A DNA stretch of 64,000 nt from a gamma proteobacterium symbiont of Ctena orbiculata (lineage in GTDB: Bacteria > Pseudomonadota > Gammaproteobacteria > Chromatiales > Chromatiaceae). Positions within the stretch are counted from its first letter, which is position 1, and the number at the start of each line of letters is the position of its first letter. Positions 26,786 through 37,371 of the stretch are shown one piece after another. The stretch lies in the NCBI GenBank assembly GCA_003094535.1, contig NATV01000104.1, positions 16,171 through 80,170 of the forward strand. The letters are read 5' to 3'. Position numbers and translations under genes: made by a program. The notes beneath the pieces were generated by a model that saw only the letters and a list, made by a program, of their open reading frames with translations, ran no database searches and was not told where the DNA came from.

Positions 26786-28192
26786 ATGTCAGAAACCGCC
26801 TATCCCGAAGAGATGCCGGCCTATCCGGATCACGATACCCGTGCCATCAAGGTACCTCCCCACTCCATTCAGGCCGAGCAGTCGGTGCTGGGTGGCCTGA
26901 TGCTGGACAATGCAAGCTGGGACAAGATAGCGGACCTGGTGGTGGAAGGGGATTTCTATCGTAAGGAGCACCGCCTGATCTTCAATGCCATCGCGGCCCA
27001 GGCCGAGGAGAGTCAGCCATTCGATGTGGTGACACTGGCAGAACATCTGGAACGCAAGGAGGACCTTGAGGAGGGGGGTGGACTGCCCTACCTGGTCCGT
27101 CTGGCGGAAGAGACCCCCAGTGCGGCCAATATCAAAGCCTACGCCACCATTGTCCGCGAGTATTCGGTGATGCGGCAGCTGATCTCCGTCGGTACGGATA
27201 TTTCGGACAGCGCCTTTCATCCCCAGGGCAGGAAAGCGGAGGAGCTGCTCGACAATGCCGAGCGCAAGGTCTTCGAGATCGCCGAACAGACAATGAAGGG
27301 AAAGGGCGGATTCGCCCCCATCAAGAGTTTGCTGACCAAGGCGGTGGACAGGATTGAAACCCTGTTTCAGCAGGATGAACCGATCACGGGCCTCGGCACA
27401 GGCTTTGCCGATTTTGATCAGATGACCTCCGGCCTGCAGCATGCGGATCTGATTATCGTTGCCGGGCGACCCTCCATGGGAAAAACGACCTTTGCCATGA
27501 ATATCGCCGAGAATGTGGCCATCCAGGGGGGTAAACCGGTGGCGGTGTTCAGCATGGAAATGCCGGGGGATGCGCTGGCGATGCGCATGATGTCTTCCCT
27601 GGGGCGCATCGATCAGCTTCGGGTGCGCACCGGTAAACTCGACGACGATGAGTGGCCGCGGCTCTCCTCGGCGGTGAGCATGCTGGCGGAGACCCGTCTC
27701 TTCATCGATGACACGCCGGCCTTGTCACCGACAGAGGTGCGCGCCCGTGCGCGACGGCTCAAACGCGAGCACAGCGATCTGGGTTTGATCGTCATCGACT
27801 ATCTGCAGTTGATGCAGGCACCGGGCGAAGGGGAGAACCGCACCACCGAGATCTCCGCGATTTCACGCTCATTGAAGGCACTGGCAAAGGAGCTGGATGT
27901 ACCGGTTATCGCCCTCTCCCAGCTTAACAGGAGCCTGGAGCAGCGCACCAACAAGCGTCCTATCATGTCCGACCTGCGTGAGTCCGGCGCCATCGAGCAG
28001 GATGCCGATCTGATCGTCTTTATCTATCGCGACGAGGTCTACAACGAGGATAGCCCGGATAAGGGCATCGCCGAGATTATCATCGGCAAGCAGCGAAACG
28101 GTCCCATCGGCACTACCCGTCTCACCTTCCTCGGGAAATACACTAAATTCGAAAACTACACCGACAATATATACGGAGATGAGGGCTATTGA
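26786..28192 (+). CDS. dnaB: replicative DNA helicase
   Basis: A 468-residue DnaB-family hexameric helicase that unwinds DNA 5'-3' at the fork. The N-terminal domain (PPHSIQAEQSVLGGLMLDN) is followed by a linker and the RecA-like ATPase: Walker A GRPSMGKTT near residue 232, the Walker B region LGLIVIDYLQLM, and the arginine-finger region near SDLRESGAIEQDAD. An upstream in-frame TTG at 26783 is not needed. Its stop overlaps the alr start by one base (TGATG). Confidence 0.96.
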   Translation: MSETAYPEEMPAYPDHDTRAIKVPPHSIQAEQSVLGGLMLDNASWDKIADLVVEGDFYRKEHRLIFNAIAAQAEESQPFDVVTLAEHLERKEDLEEGGGLPYLVRLAEETPSAANIKAYATIVREYSVMRQLISVGTDISDSAFHPQGRKAEELLDNAERKVFEIAEQTMKGKGGFAPIKSLLTKAVDRIETLFQQDEPITGLGTGFADFDQMTSGLQHADLIIVAGRPSMGKTTFAMNIAENVAIQGGKPVAVFSMEMPGDALAMRMMSSLGRIDQLRVRTGKLDDDEWPRLSSAVSMLAETRLFIDDTPALSPTEVRARARRLKREHSDLGLIVIDYLQLMQAPGEGENRTTEISAISRSLKALAKELDVPVIALSQLNRSLEQRTNKRPIMSDLRESGAIEQDADLIVFIYRDEVYNEDSPDKGIAEIIIGKQRNGPIGTTRLTFLGKYTKFENYTDNIYGDEGY

Positions 28193-29286
28193 TGGGCTAT
28201 GCCCCTCAGGCCTGGATAGACCATGCCGCGCTTCAGCATAATTTGAAGCGTGCAAAGCGTGCGGCCAAAGGAAGCAGGATATGGGCGGTGGTCAAGGCAG
28301 ACGGCTATGGCCACGGCATGTTGCGGGTGGCGTCCAGCCTCGGTGACGCCGACGGATTGGCCGTTGCACGCCTCGATGAGGCGCTGCAATTGCGCGAAGC
28401 GAAGATTCAAGCGCCTATCCTGGTAATGGGTGGATGCCACACCGGGGAGCAGTTCCACATCGCGTCTGAGGCGGCACTGCAGATAGCGATCCACGATAGC
28501 GCACAGCTGCGGTGTTTGTCAGAGACCAGACTCAATCCTCAATCGCTGAAGCTCTGGATCAAGGTCGATACCGGCATGCACAGGCTTGGTTTCGCCACCT
28601 CTGAGATCACCCGAGTGGTCGCTGCATTGCAAGCCAATCCCGCGGTTGCCGAGCTCAATCTGATGACTCACCTGGCCAACGCGGACGACAGGAGCGATCC
28701 CGCAACCAAGACGCAATGCAAGCTCTTCGAATCCCTGGACCATAGCCACTTTGATGCCTGTTCAATTGCCAACTCCGCTGGACTTCTTGGACATCCCGCA
28801 TCGCTGTCTGACTGGGTAAGACCAGGCATCATGCTCTATGGTGTGACTCCCTTCGCGGAATCCAGCGCCGAAGACGAGGGATTGCTACCGGTGATGACCC
28901 TGCAGAGTCGGGTGATCGCCGTCAAGCAGTGCCGAAAGGGGGATCGAGTCGGTTACGGCGGCACCTACACCTGCCCCGCAGCGATGCCGGTGGCGGTCAT
29001 CGCCATCGGTTATGGCGACGGCTATCCCCGTCATGCCCCCAGCGGTACGCCGGTAGTGGTATCGGGAAGACGTCTGCCGCTGGTGGGTCGCGTCTCCATG
29101 GATATGATCAGCGTCGACGCTCGAACCCTGCCCGGGGTGAAAGTGGGAGACGAGGCAATATTGTGGGGCAGGGGATTGCCGGTGGAGGAGATAGCGGGCG
29201 CTGCGGGAACCATCGGTTATGAGCTGCTCTGCGGCGTCAAGCGGCGGGTTGAGTTCGTCGATATCGGTCCAGGGGAGGAGGCTTGA
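28192..29286 (+). CDS. alr: alanine racemase
   Basis: A 364-residue PLP enzyme that makes D-alanine for peptidoglycan. The PLP lysine is in VVKADGYGHG near residue 35; the catalytic Tyr is in RVGYGGTYTC in the C-terminal domain; GRVSMDMISVD is also typical. Its ATG overlaps the dnaB stop and its own stop overlaps the radA start, so dnaB-alr-radA are translated as a coupled series, a known gammaproteobacterial order. Confidence 0.96.
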   Translation: MGYAPQAWIDHAALQHNLKRAKRAAKGSRIWAVVKADGYGHGMLRVASSLGDADGLAVARLDEALQLREAKIQAPILVMGGCHTGEQFHIASEAALQIAIHDSAQLRCLSETRLNPQSLKLWIKVDTGMHRLGFATSEITRVVAALQANPAVAELNLMTHLANADDRSDPATKTQCKLFESLDHSHFDACSIANSAGLLGHPASLSDWVRPGIMLYGVTPFAESSAEDEGLLPVMTLQSRVIAVKQCRKGDRVGYGGTYTCPAAMPVAVIAIGYGDGYPRHAPSGTPVVVSGRRLPLVGRVSMDMISVDARTLPGVKVGDEAILWGRGLPVEEIAGAAGTIGYELLCGVKRRVEFVDIGPGEEA

Positions 29287-30662
29287 TGGGGCAGGGGAGT
29301 AAACGGCAGCAGAGATCGCAGTATGTATGTCGTGAGTGCGGCGCCAGCTTTCCAAAATGGTCGGGACAGTGCTCGGAATGCCATGCCTGGAATTCACTGG
29401 AGGAGAGTCTGGCCGCCCCCGCTGCAGGCGCCGGCAGTCGCTTCAGCGGCTACGCCGGAGAGACCTCCCCGAGGATCCTCAAGTTGACCGATGTGGAGAG
29501 CGAGCAGGAGTTGCGCTCCTCCACGGGAAGCGCGGAGCTCGATCGGGTTTTGGGTGGCGGGCTCGTGGAGGGTTCGGTGGTTCTCATCGGTGGTGATCCA
29601 GGGATCGGCAAATCGACGCTGCTTATTCAGACCTTGGCTCGTCTCTCCCCTAGTTTGAAGACCCTCTATGTGTCGGGTGAAGAGTCGCCTCGTCAGCTGT
29701 CGCTGCGCGCCAAGCGTCTGGGGCTGCCCGCCGCGGAGCTGCAGCTGTTGCCCGAAACCTGTGTCGAGAGGATCATCGCCGTGGCGGAACGGGAACGCCC
29801 CCAGGTAATGGTGGTGGACTCGATCCAGACCATGTATACCGAGTTGCTGCAGTCGGCCCCCGGATCGGTCTCGCAAGTAAGGGAGGCCGCGGCGCAACTG
29901 GTGCATTTTGCAAAACGCCGCGGGACCGCGGTCTTCCTCGTCGGACATGTGACCAAAGAGGGCAATCTGGCGGGCCCCCGGGTGCTGGAACATATGGTCG
30001 ACAGCGTACTCTACTTCGAGGGTGAGGCGGGGAGCCAGTTCCGCCTTATCCGCACCATCAAGAACCGCTACGGCGCGGTCAATGAGCTGGGTGTCTTCGC
30101 CATGACCGACAAGGGGCTGAAGGAGGTCAACAATCCCTCGGCCATCTTTCTCTCCCGGCAGGCGGAGACCGTGCCGGGAAGCATCATCCTGGTCACCCGT
30201 GAGGGCACGCGCCCACTGCTGGTGGAGGTTCAGGTGCTGGTGGATGAGAGCCCCTTGGCCAACCCTCGCCGGGTCACCCTTGGCCTGGAGCAGAACAGAC
30301 TCTCCATGCTGTTGGCCGTGCTGCATCGGCACTGCGGCATCGGCATGTTCGATCAGGATGTCTATGTCAATGTGGTTGGCGGGGTGCGCATCACCGAGAC
30401 GGCATCCGATCTTGCCGTATTGATGGCCGCCCTCTCCAGCTTTCGCAACCGTCCCATCGACCTCGGCCTGGTGGTTTTTGGCGAGGTGGGATTGACGGGC
30501 GAGATCAGACCGGTTCCCAACGGCCAGGAGCGCCTGCGGGAGGCGGCCAAACACGGTTTCAAGCGAGCCGTGGTTCCGACCCCGAATCTACCCAAGCAGG
30601 CGATTGAGGGAATGCAGGTAACCGGGGTTGACAAACTATCCGATGTTCTAGAGATTTGTTAA
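29286..30662 (+). CDS. radA: DNA repair protein RadA
   Basis: A 458-residue RecA-like protein that drives branch migration in recombination. It has an N-terminal zinc ribbon (CRECG and CSEC), the Walker A GGDPGIGKST, the RadA-specific KNRYG motif (Tyr for the usual Phe) and a C-terminal Lon-type domain (LAVLMAALSSFRNRPI). The ATG at 29286 overlaps the alr stop by one base. Confidence 0.95.
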   Translation: MGQGSKRQQRSQYVCRECGASFPKWSGQCSECHAWNSLEESLAAPAAGAGSRFSGYAGETSPRILKLTDVESEQELRSSTGSAELDRVLGGGLVEGSVVLIGGDPGIGKSTLLIQTLARLSPSLKTLYVSGEESPRQLSLRAKRLGLPAAELQLLPETCVERIIAVAERERPQVMVVDSIQTMYTELLQSAPGSVSQVREAAAQLVHFAKRRGTAVFLVGHVTKEGNLAGPRVLEHMVDSVLYFEGEAGSQFRLIRTIKNRYGAVNELGVFAMTDKGLKEVNNPSAIFLSRQAETVPGSIILVTREGTRPLLVEVQVLVDESPLANPRRVTLGLEQNRLSMLLAVLHRHCGIGMFDQDVYVNVVGGVRITETASDLAVLMAALSSFRNRPIDLGLVVFGEVGLTGEIRPVPNGQERLREAAKHGFKRAVVPTPNLPKQAIEGMQVTGVDKLSDVLEIC

Positions 30663-30720
30663 CATTTTCAGATGCATGGGTTACTCTTACATACTGTTTT
30701 CGGGATAATTCGGAGACCTG

Positions 30721-31923
30721 ATGTCGGGATTGGCAAATAGAAAGATCCTGTTGGGAGTAACCGGAGGTATTGCCTGCTACAAAAGCGCGGTACTGCTTCG
30801 GGCCCTGCAAGAGGCAGGTGCGGAGCTGCGCGTCGTCATGACCCCGGCGGCTCAGGCCTTTGTCACCCCGCTCACCTTCCAGGCACTCTCGGGACATGAT
30901 GTCTATACAGAACTGCTCGATCCCAGCCAAGAGGCGGCAATGGACCACATCTCCCTTGCCCGCTGGGCCGATCTGGTGCTGATCGCACCGGCAAGCGCAG
31001 ACTTTATGGCACGGATTGCCAACGGAATGGCGAACGACCTGCTGTCGACGCTCTGTCTGGCTACCGAGTCTCAAGTCGTATTGGCACCTGCCATGAATCG
31101 TGTGATGTGGCTGAATCCGGCAACCCAGGATAATCTGCAGAGATTGCTGGCGCGGGGTTATCTCTGCTGGGGACCAGATGAGGGAGAACAGGCCTGCGGT
31201 GAATCCGGACCGGGAAGAATGCTTGAACCCGAGGCGCTGTGCCAACAGGCTGTGAGCCACTTCGGCAACGGGGTACTGGATGGGGTCAATGTGCTGATGA
31301 CAGCGGGCTCAACCAGGGAACCGATCGATCCTGTTCGCTTCGTGGGCAACCGCAGTTCGGGAAAAATGGGCTATGCACTGGCGCAATCGATGCGTGATTT
31401 AGGCGCCGATGTAACCCTGATTAGCGGTCCGACTTCCCTCGCCGCACCGGCGAAAATCGTTTCCATCCGCGTTGAAACGGCAGAGGAGATGCACGCCTCG
31501 GTCATGGAGCATGTGGATAGTTGTGATATTTTTGTTGCTGTCGCTGCCGTCGCCGATTACCGACCGAGCCTGGTTGCCGCTGATAAAATCAAGAAAAATA
31601 AAGAGATCTTAACACTGGAACTTGTGAGGAATCCCGATATACTCGCTGAAGTGGCGGCAATGGAACACCCACCGTTCACCGTGGGCTTTGCCGCCGAGAC
31701 CGAACAGATAGAGCATTATGCCGATGAAAAACGCCGCCGCAAGCGGCTGAATATGATCGCTGCCAATCGGGTCGGGAGCGATGAGGGAGGTTTTGAGTCG
31801 GAGCAGAATGCACTAATCTTGTTATGGCAGGATGCCCGGGAAGAGCTGCCGATGATGGCCAAATCACAGCTGGCTCAGCGGCTCGCCGAAAGGATAGCGG
31901 AGCAATACAATGCGAGCATTTGA
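30721..31923 (+). CDS. coaBC: bifunctional phosphopantothenoylcysteine decarboxylase / phosphopantothenate-cysteine ligase
   Basis: A 400-residue flavoprotein for two steps of coenzyme A synthesis. The CoaC half has the catalytic His region, APAMNRVMW and the active-site Cys in ACGESGPGRM. The CoaB half starts near residue 185 with MTAGSTREPIDPVR and contains GNRSSGKMGYALA, AAVADYRP and the KIKKNKE loop. The length matches Dfp proteins. In Pseudomonas and Escherichia the next gene is normally dut; here none follows before the mutase gene. Confidence 0.95.
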   Translation: MSGLANRKILLGVTGGIACYKSAVLLRALQEAGAELRVVMTPAAQAFVTPLTFQALSGHDVYTELLDPSQEAAMDHISLARWADLVLIAPASADFMARIANGMANDLLSTLCLATESQVVLAPAMNRVMWLNPATQDNLQRLLARGYLCWGPDEGEQACGESGPGRMLEPEALCQQAVSHFGNGVLDGVNVLMTAGSTREPIDPVRFVGNRSSGKMGYALAQSMRDLGADVTLISGPTSLAAPAKIVSIRVETAEEMHASVMEHVDSCDIFVAVAAVADYRPSLVAADKIKKNKEILTLELVRNPDILAEVAAMEHPPFTVGFAAETEQIEHYADEKRRRKRLNMIAANRVGSDEGGFESEQNALILLWQDAREELPMMAKSQLAQRLAERIAEQYNASI

Positions 31924-32211
31924 TGGAGATCTATGTTAGCCGCCAAATTGGTAAATGCGGTTATCCGATGCTTCGCCAGGTACGAATTGGAAGATTGCGC
32001 GCTTAAGGCTAGGATGAAAGATGTGTCGATCCTATGCCGTCAAAGGAATTTATGGAGATATCTGATGTACCAATCACTCGGTTGGTTTGGATTCTTGGCA
32101 TGGTAGTCCTGGAACAAGAAGATCTTCTTAAAGCAGTATACATATTTATATAGTCAATTTGGCTGCCCTAGATCGCTTTTCAGGGCACCGAGCCTGATCC
32201 AGGAAAAATCT
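31924..32211. other. gap where dut is usually found
   Basis: The 288 bases between coaBC and the mutase gene contain no open frame with dUTPase motifs in any frame I read. It includes AT-rich stretches near 32130-32160 that may serve as the mutase promoter. It is too short for an intact dut (about 450 bases). Confidence 0.5.
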
Positions 32212-34722
32212 ATGGGGTTTTTGAAATCTAGCGGGGAAGGGAGCAGTCAGCAGAATGGCGGCCGGACCATTCGTGGATATTGGCTGCTCGGAGTTTTAGG
32301 CGTGCTGGTATTGACCGCGCTAGCCTGGTCCTACGTAGTTTATCAGAATATGTTGGCGGACCAGGCGAGCCAGAAACGACAGATTCAGTCGATAACCCAG
32401 CTGGTCGCCGGCTCCATCAGCACAAATATCCAACAACGGCTGGCATTGATTCAGGGCCTTGCCCAGCAATCCGGCCTGATGACCTTGATGACTGACGCCG
32501 ATTTGGCGGGATTGTCCAGCGAGCAGGACAGACTCACCCGCCTGGTCCCCGATGTGCTGAGGATAAGGCTGCTACCCGCCGGCTACAATGAACCCGATAC
32601 CAGCGAGATGCCCAATATGGGCTATGCATCCCTGCTGCTTTTGCGGCAGGCGGAGAAGAGTGATGCAGCGATGCCCGCGGAGCTGCATCAATTTGGCACG
32701 CCTCACCAGCACATCGCAATCGCCAGCGCCATACCTTCTGCCCAAGATGGGGTTGTCGCCGGCGTGATCCATGCCGCATTCTCAACCGACTTGGTGAAAA
32801 AAATTCTGCATGGAATCGAGGAGGTTCACGGCCGTATTGAACTACAGCAGGCGGTATCCTCCAAGGAACCTCTGGTGATCGCGGCAAAGGGGGAGAAACC
32901 CACCCCCGGATCGCAACCGGATGGCGTGCTGCCTGTTAGGGGGTCGATTTGGCAGCTTGCCTACTGGGGTGGTGGGGCAGGTCTATCACTCGACATAATG
33001 GAGAATCTGCTGCTGCTGGCGCCCGGTCTGCTGCTGTTTTTCCTGGTGGCGCTGCTGCTGCTTCGTCTAAGTCAACAGATGACGAACGCCCTTAAGCGCG
33101 ATCAGCAAACGATTCTATCGCTTGTGGAGGCGCTGGTTGTCGGCCGTCCGCCTAAATCGCAACCTGCGCAGTTGGGCGACCTGCAGTCAACCATGGAAGT
33201 AATGGAGCATCAGATCAAGGAGTTCAGAACAACACAGGCCGAGAAGACCAAAGCTAAGCGGCCCGCTGTTTCCGGCGAAACGGATATGGGCATCAAACTA
33301 GACGAAGTGGTCGCCAAACCGCCGCAAGCAGGCGCCATGGAGGTCAGAGTCGATATCCCCTCCTCGATCTTCAGGGCCTATGATATTCGCGGCATCGTGG
33401 GTGAAACTTTAAACGAAGAGATCGTCAACCTGCTCGGTCAGGGTTTTGGCAGTGATATCTTCGAGAAGGGCTATCAGTCGGTGGTTGTGGCTCGCGACAA
33501 CCGCAACTCCAGTGAGCGCCTGCAGAGTGCATTGATATCGGGTTTACAGGCAAGCGGTCGGGATGTCATCGACATCGGCATGGTGCCCACGCCACTGCTT
33601 TACTATGCCGTCAATGAATTGGATGCTGAGTGTGGCGTTATGGTTACCGGCAGCCACAATCCTCAAAACTACAATGGTTTGAAATTGGTTGTAGGTGGAG
33701 AATATCCGACAGAGAATGAGATTCAGGATCTGCGTCGGCACATCGATGCGGGACAACTTTTGCAGGGGGAAGGTTCGTTCGATTCACAAGAGATTGTCAA
33801 TGATTATATCGAGCGAGTGATATCCGACACCCGCCTTGGTCAACCGTTAAAAATCGTGCTCGACTGCGGAAACGGCGCTGCCTCGGTTGTAGCACCTGAA
33901 CTCTATCGGCAATTGGGTTGTGAGGTCGTTGAACTCTACTGCACATCTGACGGTAGTTTTCCCAATCATCACCCTGATCCCAGTGATCCGAAAAATATGC
34001 AGGATCTGCAAAAGGCGGTGGTGGATCATCAGGCTGCGCTGGGCATCGCCCTCGACGGTGACGGCGATCGCATCGGTATTGTTGACTCTTCGGGTAAATT
34101 GATTTGGCCAGATCGGCTTTTGATGTATCTGGCTATTGATATCCTTACCCGCGAACCGGGCGGCGATATCATCTATGACGTAAAATGTACGCGTCACCTG
34201 GCAAATATCGTGCTCTCAAACGGCGGTCGGCCACTGATGTGGAAGAGCGGTCACTCGATGCTCAAATCCAAAATGAAAGAGACCCATGCGCTGCTGGCGG
34301 GCGAATTCAGCGGCCACATACTGTTTGCCGAGCGCTGGTATGGATTCGATGACGGTATCTATGTAGGTGCGCGTCTGCTTGAGATCCTCTCTCTCGATTA
34401 TCGAACCAGCGCCGAGGTCTTCGCCGAACTTCCTGAAAGCCTCTCCACTCCCGAGTATGCCTTGGAGATGGAGGAGGGGCAGGCAGAGAACTTGATGGCA
34501 GAGATTGAAAAACTGCCCGATCTGCCCGGTGCCCGAGTGGTGAAAATCGATGGCCTGCGGGCCGAGTTCGAACAGGGTTGGGGATTGGTGCGCGCCTCAA
34601 ATACCACGCCTGCGCTGTTGTTCCGTTTTGAAGCGAACAACGAGGAGGGTCTGCAGCAGCTTCAGTCAACCTTTCGTGATATGCTTGCGAAAGTCGATCC
34701 CTCACTGCAGCCTCCATTCTGA
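32212..34722 (+). CDS. algC: phosphomannomutase/phosphoglucomutase with membrane-anchored N-terminal region
   Basis: An 836-residue protein. Residues 385-836 are an AlgC-type alpha-D-phosphohexomutase: the entry YDIRG, the catalytic phosphoserine in TGSHNPQNYNG (Ser 481), the metal loop DGDGDR at 615-620, and the C-terminal phosphate-binding segment near RASNTTP. It interconverts mannose or glucose 6- and 1-phosphates for polysaccharide synthesis. The first 300 residues contain two membrane helices (about 24-46 and 265-290) around a predicted periplasmic sensor-like domain. Extended AlgC proteins of this kind occur in Pseudomonas. It sits in the conserved coaBC-algC-argB order. Confidence 0.88.
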   Translation: MGFLKSSGEGSSQQNGGRTIRGYWLLGVLGVLVLTALAWSYVVYQNMLADQASQKRQIQSITQLVAGSISTNIQQRLALIQGLAQQSGLMTLMTDADLAGLSSEQDRLTRLVPDVLRIRLLPAGYNEPDTSEMPNMGYASLLLLRQAEKSDAAMPAELHQFGTPHQHIAIASAIPSAQDGVVAGVIHAAFSTDLVKKILHGIEEVHGRIELQQAVSSKEPLVIAAKGEKPTPGSQPDGVLPVRGSIWQLAYWGGGAGLSLDIMENLLLLAPGLLLFFLVALLLLRLSQQMTNALKRDQQTILSLVEALVVGRPPKSQPAQLGDLQSTMEVMEHQIKEFRTTQAEKTKAKRPAVSGETDMGIKLDEVVAKPPQAGAMEVRVDIPSSIFRAYDIRGIVGETLNEEIVNLLGQGFGSDIFEKGYQSVVVARDNRNSSERLQSALISGLQASGRDVIDIGMVPTPLLYYAVNELDAECGVMVTGSHNPQNYNGLKLVVGGEYPTENEIQDLRRHIDAGQLLQGEGSFDSQEIVNDYIERVISDTRLGQPLKIVLDCGNGAASVVAPELYRQLGCEVVELYCTSDGSFPNHHPDPSDPKNMQDLQKAVVDHQAALGIALDGDGDRIGIVDSSGKLIWPDRLLMYLAIDILTREPGGDIIYDVKCTRHLANIVLSNGGRPLMWKSGHSMLKSKMKETHALLAGEFSGHILFAERWYGFDDGIYVGARLLEILSLDYRTSAEVFAELPESLSTPEYALEMEEGQAENLMAEIEKLPDLPGARVVKIDGLRAEFEQGWGLVRASNTTPALLFRFEANNEEGLQQLQSTFRDMLAKVDPSLQPPF

Positions 34723-34772
34723 TGTGCCAGGAGCGGGAACCCGGTCAAGACTTATCCGTTTGCAACAGTTAG

Positions 34773-35686
<914 letters not shown>

Positions 35687-35687
<1 letters not shown>

Positions 35688-36295
35688 TGGCAGCAGAAAA
35701 GCTATCCCGTCGGCAGTTGATACTGGAAGCGCTGGCCAGAGAGTTGGAACAGAATCCGGGCAGTCGTATCACCACCGCTTCGCTGGGAAAGGCAGTGGGT
35801 GTCTCTGAGGCCGCGCTCTATCGCCATTTCGCCAGCAAAGCCAAGATGTTTGAAGGCCTGATCGATTTTGCGGAAGAGAGTGTCTTCGCGCGGGTGAATC
35901 AGATTCTCAAGGAGCAGTCCCGGGCCGAGCCGCGCTGCGCCCAACTGCTCTATCTGCTGTTGGCCTTTTCGGAACGCAACCCAGGCATAACCCGGGTCCT
36001 GTTGGGAGATGCCTTGGTCGGCGAGACTGAACGCCTGCTGGTACGGGTGGGGCAGTTTTTTGACCGGGTTGAAACCCAGCTCAAACAGATTCTCAGGGAA
36101 GCGGAGATGCGTAGTGAGATAGTACTCTCTGCGGACAGTACGGTATCGGCCAACCTGATGATCGGTTTTGCCGAAGGCTTGATGCATCAATACCTGCGAA
36201 GTCGCTTCAAGATATCTCCCCTGCAGCAGTGGGATGCCAAGTGGCGCCTGCTGTCGGCTGCGCTCTTCTCCGATCCCGACTCGGTCTCAGGGTAG
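35687..36295 (+). CDS. slmA: nucleoid occlusion factor SlmA (TetR family)
   Basis: A 202-residue TetR-fold DNA-binding protein. The N-terminal helix-turn-helix (TTASLGKAVGVSEAALYRHF) and the following KAKMFEGLIDFAEESVF match SlmA, which binds specific chromosomal sites and blocks FtsZ polymerisation over the nucleoid. The context near coaBC, argB and pyrE is also that of slmA. Its 3' end overlaps the 3' end of the convergent DUF4124 gene by 9 bases. Confidence 0.9.
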
Positions 36296-37288
36296 GGATT
36301 GCGACAGACTGGCCCCTTCGGTTAGGGCAGTGCGGAAGCCCTGTTTGATCCGCTTTATATTTTCACTGTTTTTACAGATTTGGTTCTGCATCGATATGAT
36401 CTTGCATTGAAGGTCCATAAAAATCACGATGGAGCCCTTCTTGCGATCGTTGATGCGGGAGATCGAGATACTGATATCGGTCTCATTCATCGGTTCGCCG
36501 GTAATGACGATATTTTCGCCTTCAATCTTGACCGGTGTGGTACTGTGGGTCCTGAGGTAGGCCTTGGCCCTCTGCCAGGGTCCATTACAGTTGTCACCGT
36601 TTTCACAGTGATAGATGTTCTGCAGGGCGTCGTCAAAAGAGACCCGGGCCTCCAGAATCGGATCGCTCGATTGTTCAAGCTTCTTCAGTTCACGAAAGCG
36701 CTTCAGATCACGGGCAAAGGATTGGCGGATACGGTTTTTATCATGCTCCCGATCGATTATGGAGCGATAGGCGTCTTTTAGGGCTTGTCGTTTAATCTCG
36801 ATATCCTGCAGCATCTTTTTCGTTATACGGCGGCCGCTCAATTCACGTTGCGCGGCGTCATTCTGCATATCCTCGAGTGTTGATTTAAGACGTTTGATGT
36901 TGGACTGGGTGACCCGGACGGAGGTGTCGACCGCTTGAAGCTGTCCGTTACGGGTCATCAGAATATCGTCCTCGCTTCTGAAGGTGCGCAACAGGACACG
37001 GTCCTGCGCCTGTTGTTTTTCAACCAGGCGCTGCTGCTCCTTGCGAAGCCGCTCCTGTTCGGCTTCCTGCCTCAACTGCTCTTCTGTCTTCGCTGCATCC
37101 ACCTCTTGGACAGTGATACCGCGCTCATCCAGATGAGAGCGTGCACGGTGGGCATCGGTGGGGGGAAGGGTCTGGGTATAGTGGGTCTGACCCTTGTCAT
37201 CGACCCATTTGTAGAGTTTGCCAGCCAGACCGGAGAGGGGCAGCAGGAACAGGAGTAAGGCTGTCAGGATTACAATTCTCGGACGCAT
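36287..37288 (-). CDS. secreted DUF4124 protein with coiled coil
   Basis: A 333-residue exported protein. A signal peptide (about 1-22) precedes a DUF4124 domain (KLYKWVDDKGQTHYTQTLPP), then a long Glu/Gln/Arg/Lys-rich coiled coil (about 65-210), and a C-terminal domain with paired cysteines (YHCENGDNCNG; LQCKIISMQNQICKN). The function of DUF4124 is not known; such proteins are periplasmic in many gammaproteobacteria. It is convergent with slmA and overlaps it by 9 bases. Confidence 0.78.
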   Translation of the reverse strand: MRPRIVILTALLLFLLPLSGLAGKLYKWVDDKGQTHYTQTLPPTDAHRARSHLDERGITVQEVDAAKTEEQLRQEAEQERLRKEQQRLVEKQQAQDRVLLRTFRSEDDILMTRNGQLQAVDTSVRVTQSNIKRLKSTLEDMQNDAAQRELSGRRITKKMLQDIEIKRQALKDAYRSIIDREHDKNRIRQSFARDLKRFRELKKLEQSSDPILEARVSFDDALQNIYHCENGDNCNGPWQRAKAYLRTHSTTPVKIEGENIVITGEPMNETDISISISRINDRKKGSIVIFMDLQCKIISMQNQICKNSENIKRIKQGFRTALTEGASLSQSLP

Positions 37289-37371
37289 ACCGGCAGAATT
37301 CTCAGTTTCAAAGTCAAAAGGTATATAAGATGGATTATACTGCGTGGCTTACCTCATAAGATAGCTGCTTT

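Noticed and set aside
29394..30554. Long minus-strand frame opposite radA
   Set aside because: Antisense to radA, His/Gln-rich translation typical of shadow frames, no domain.
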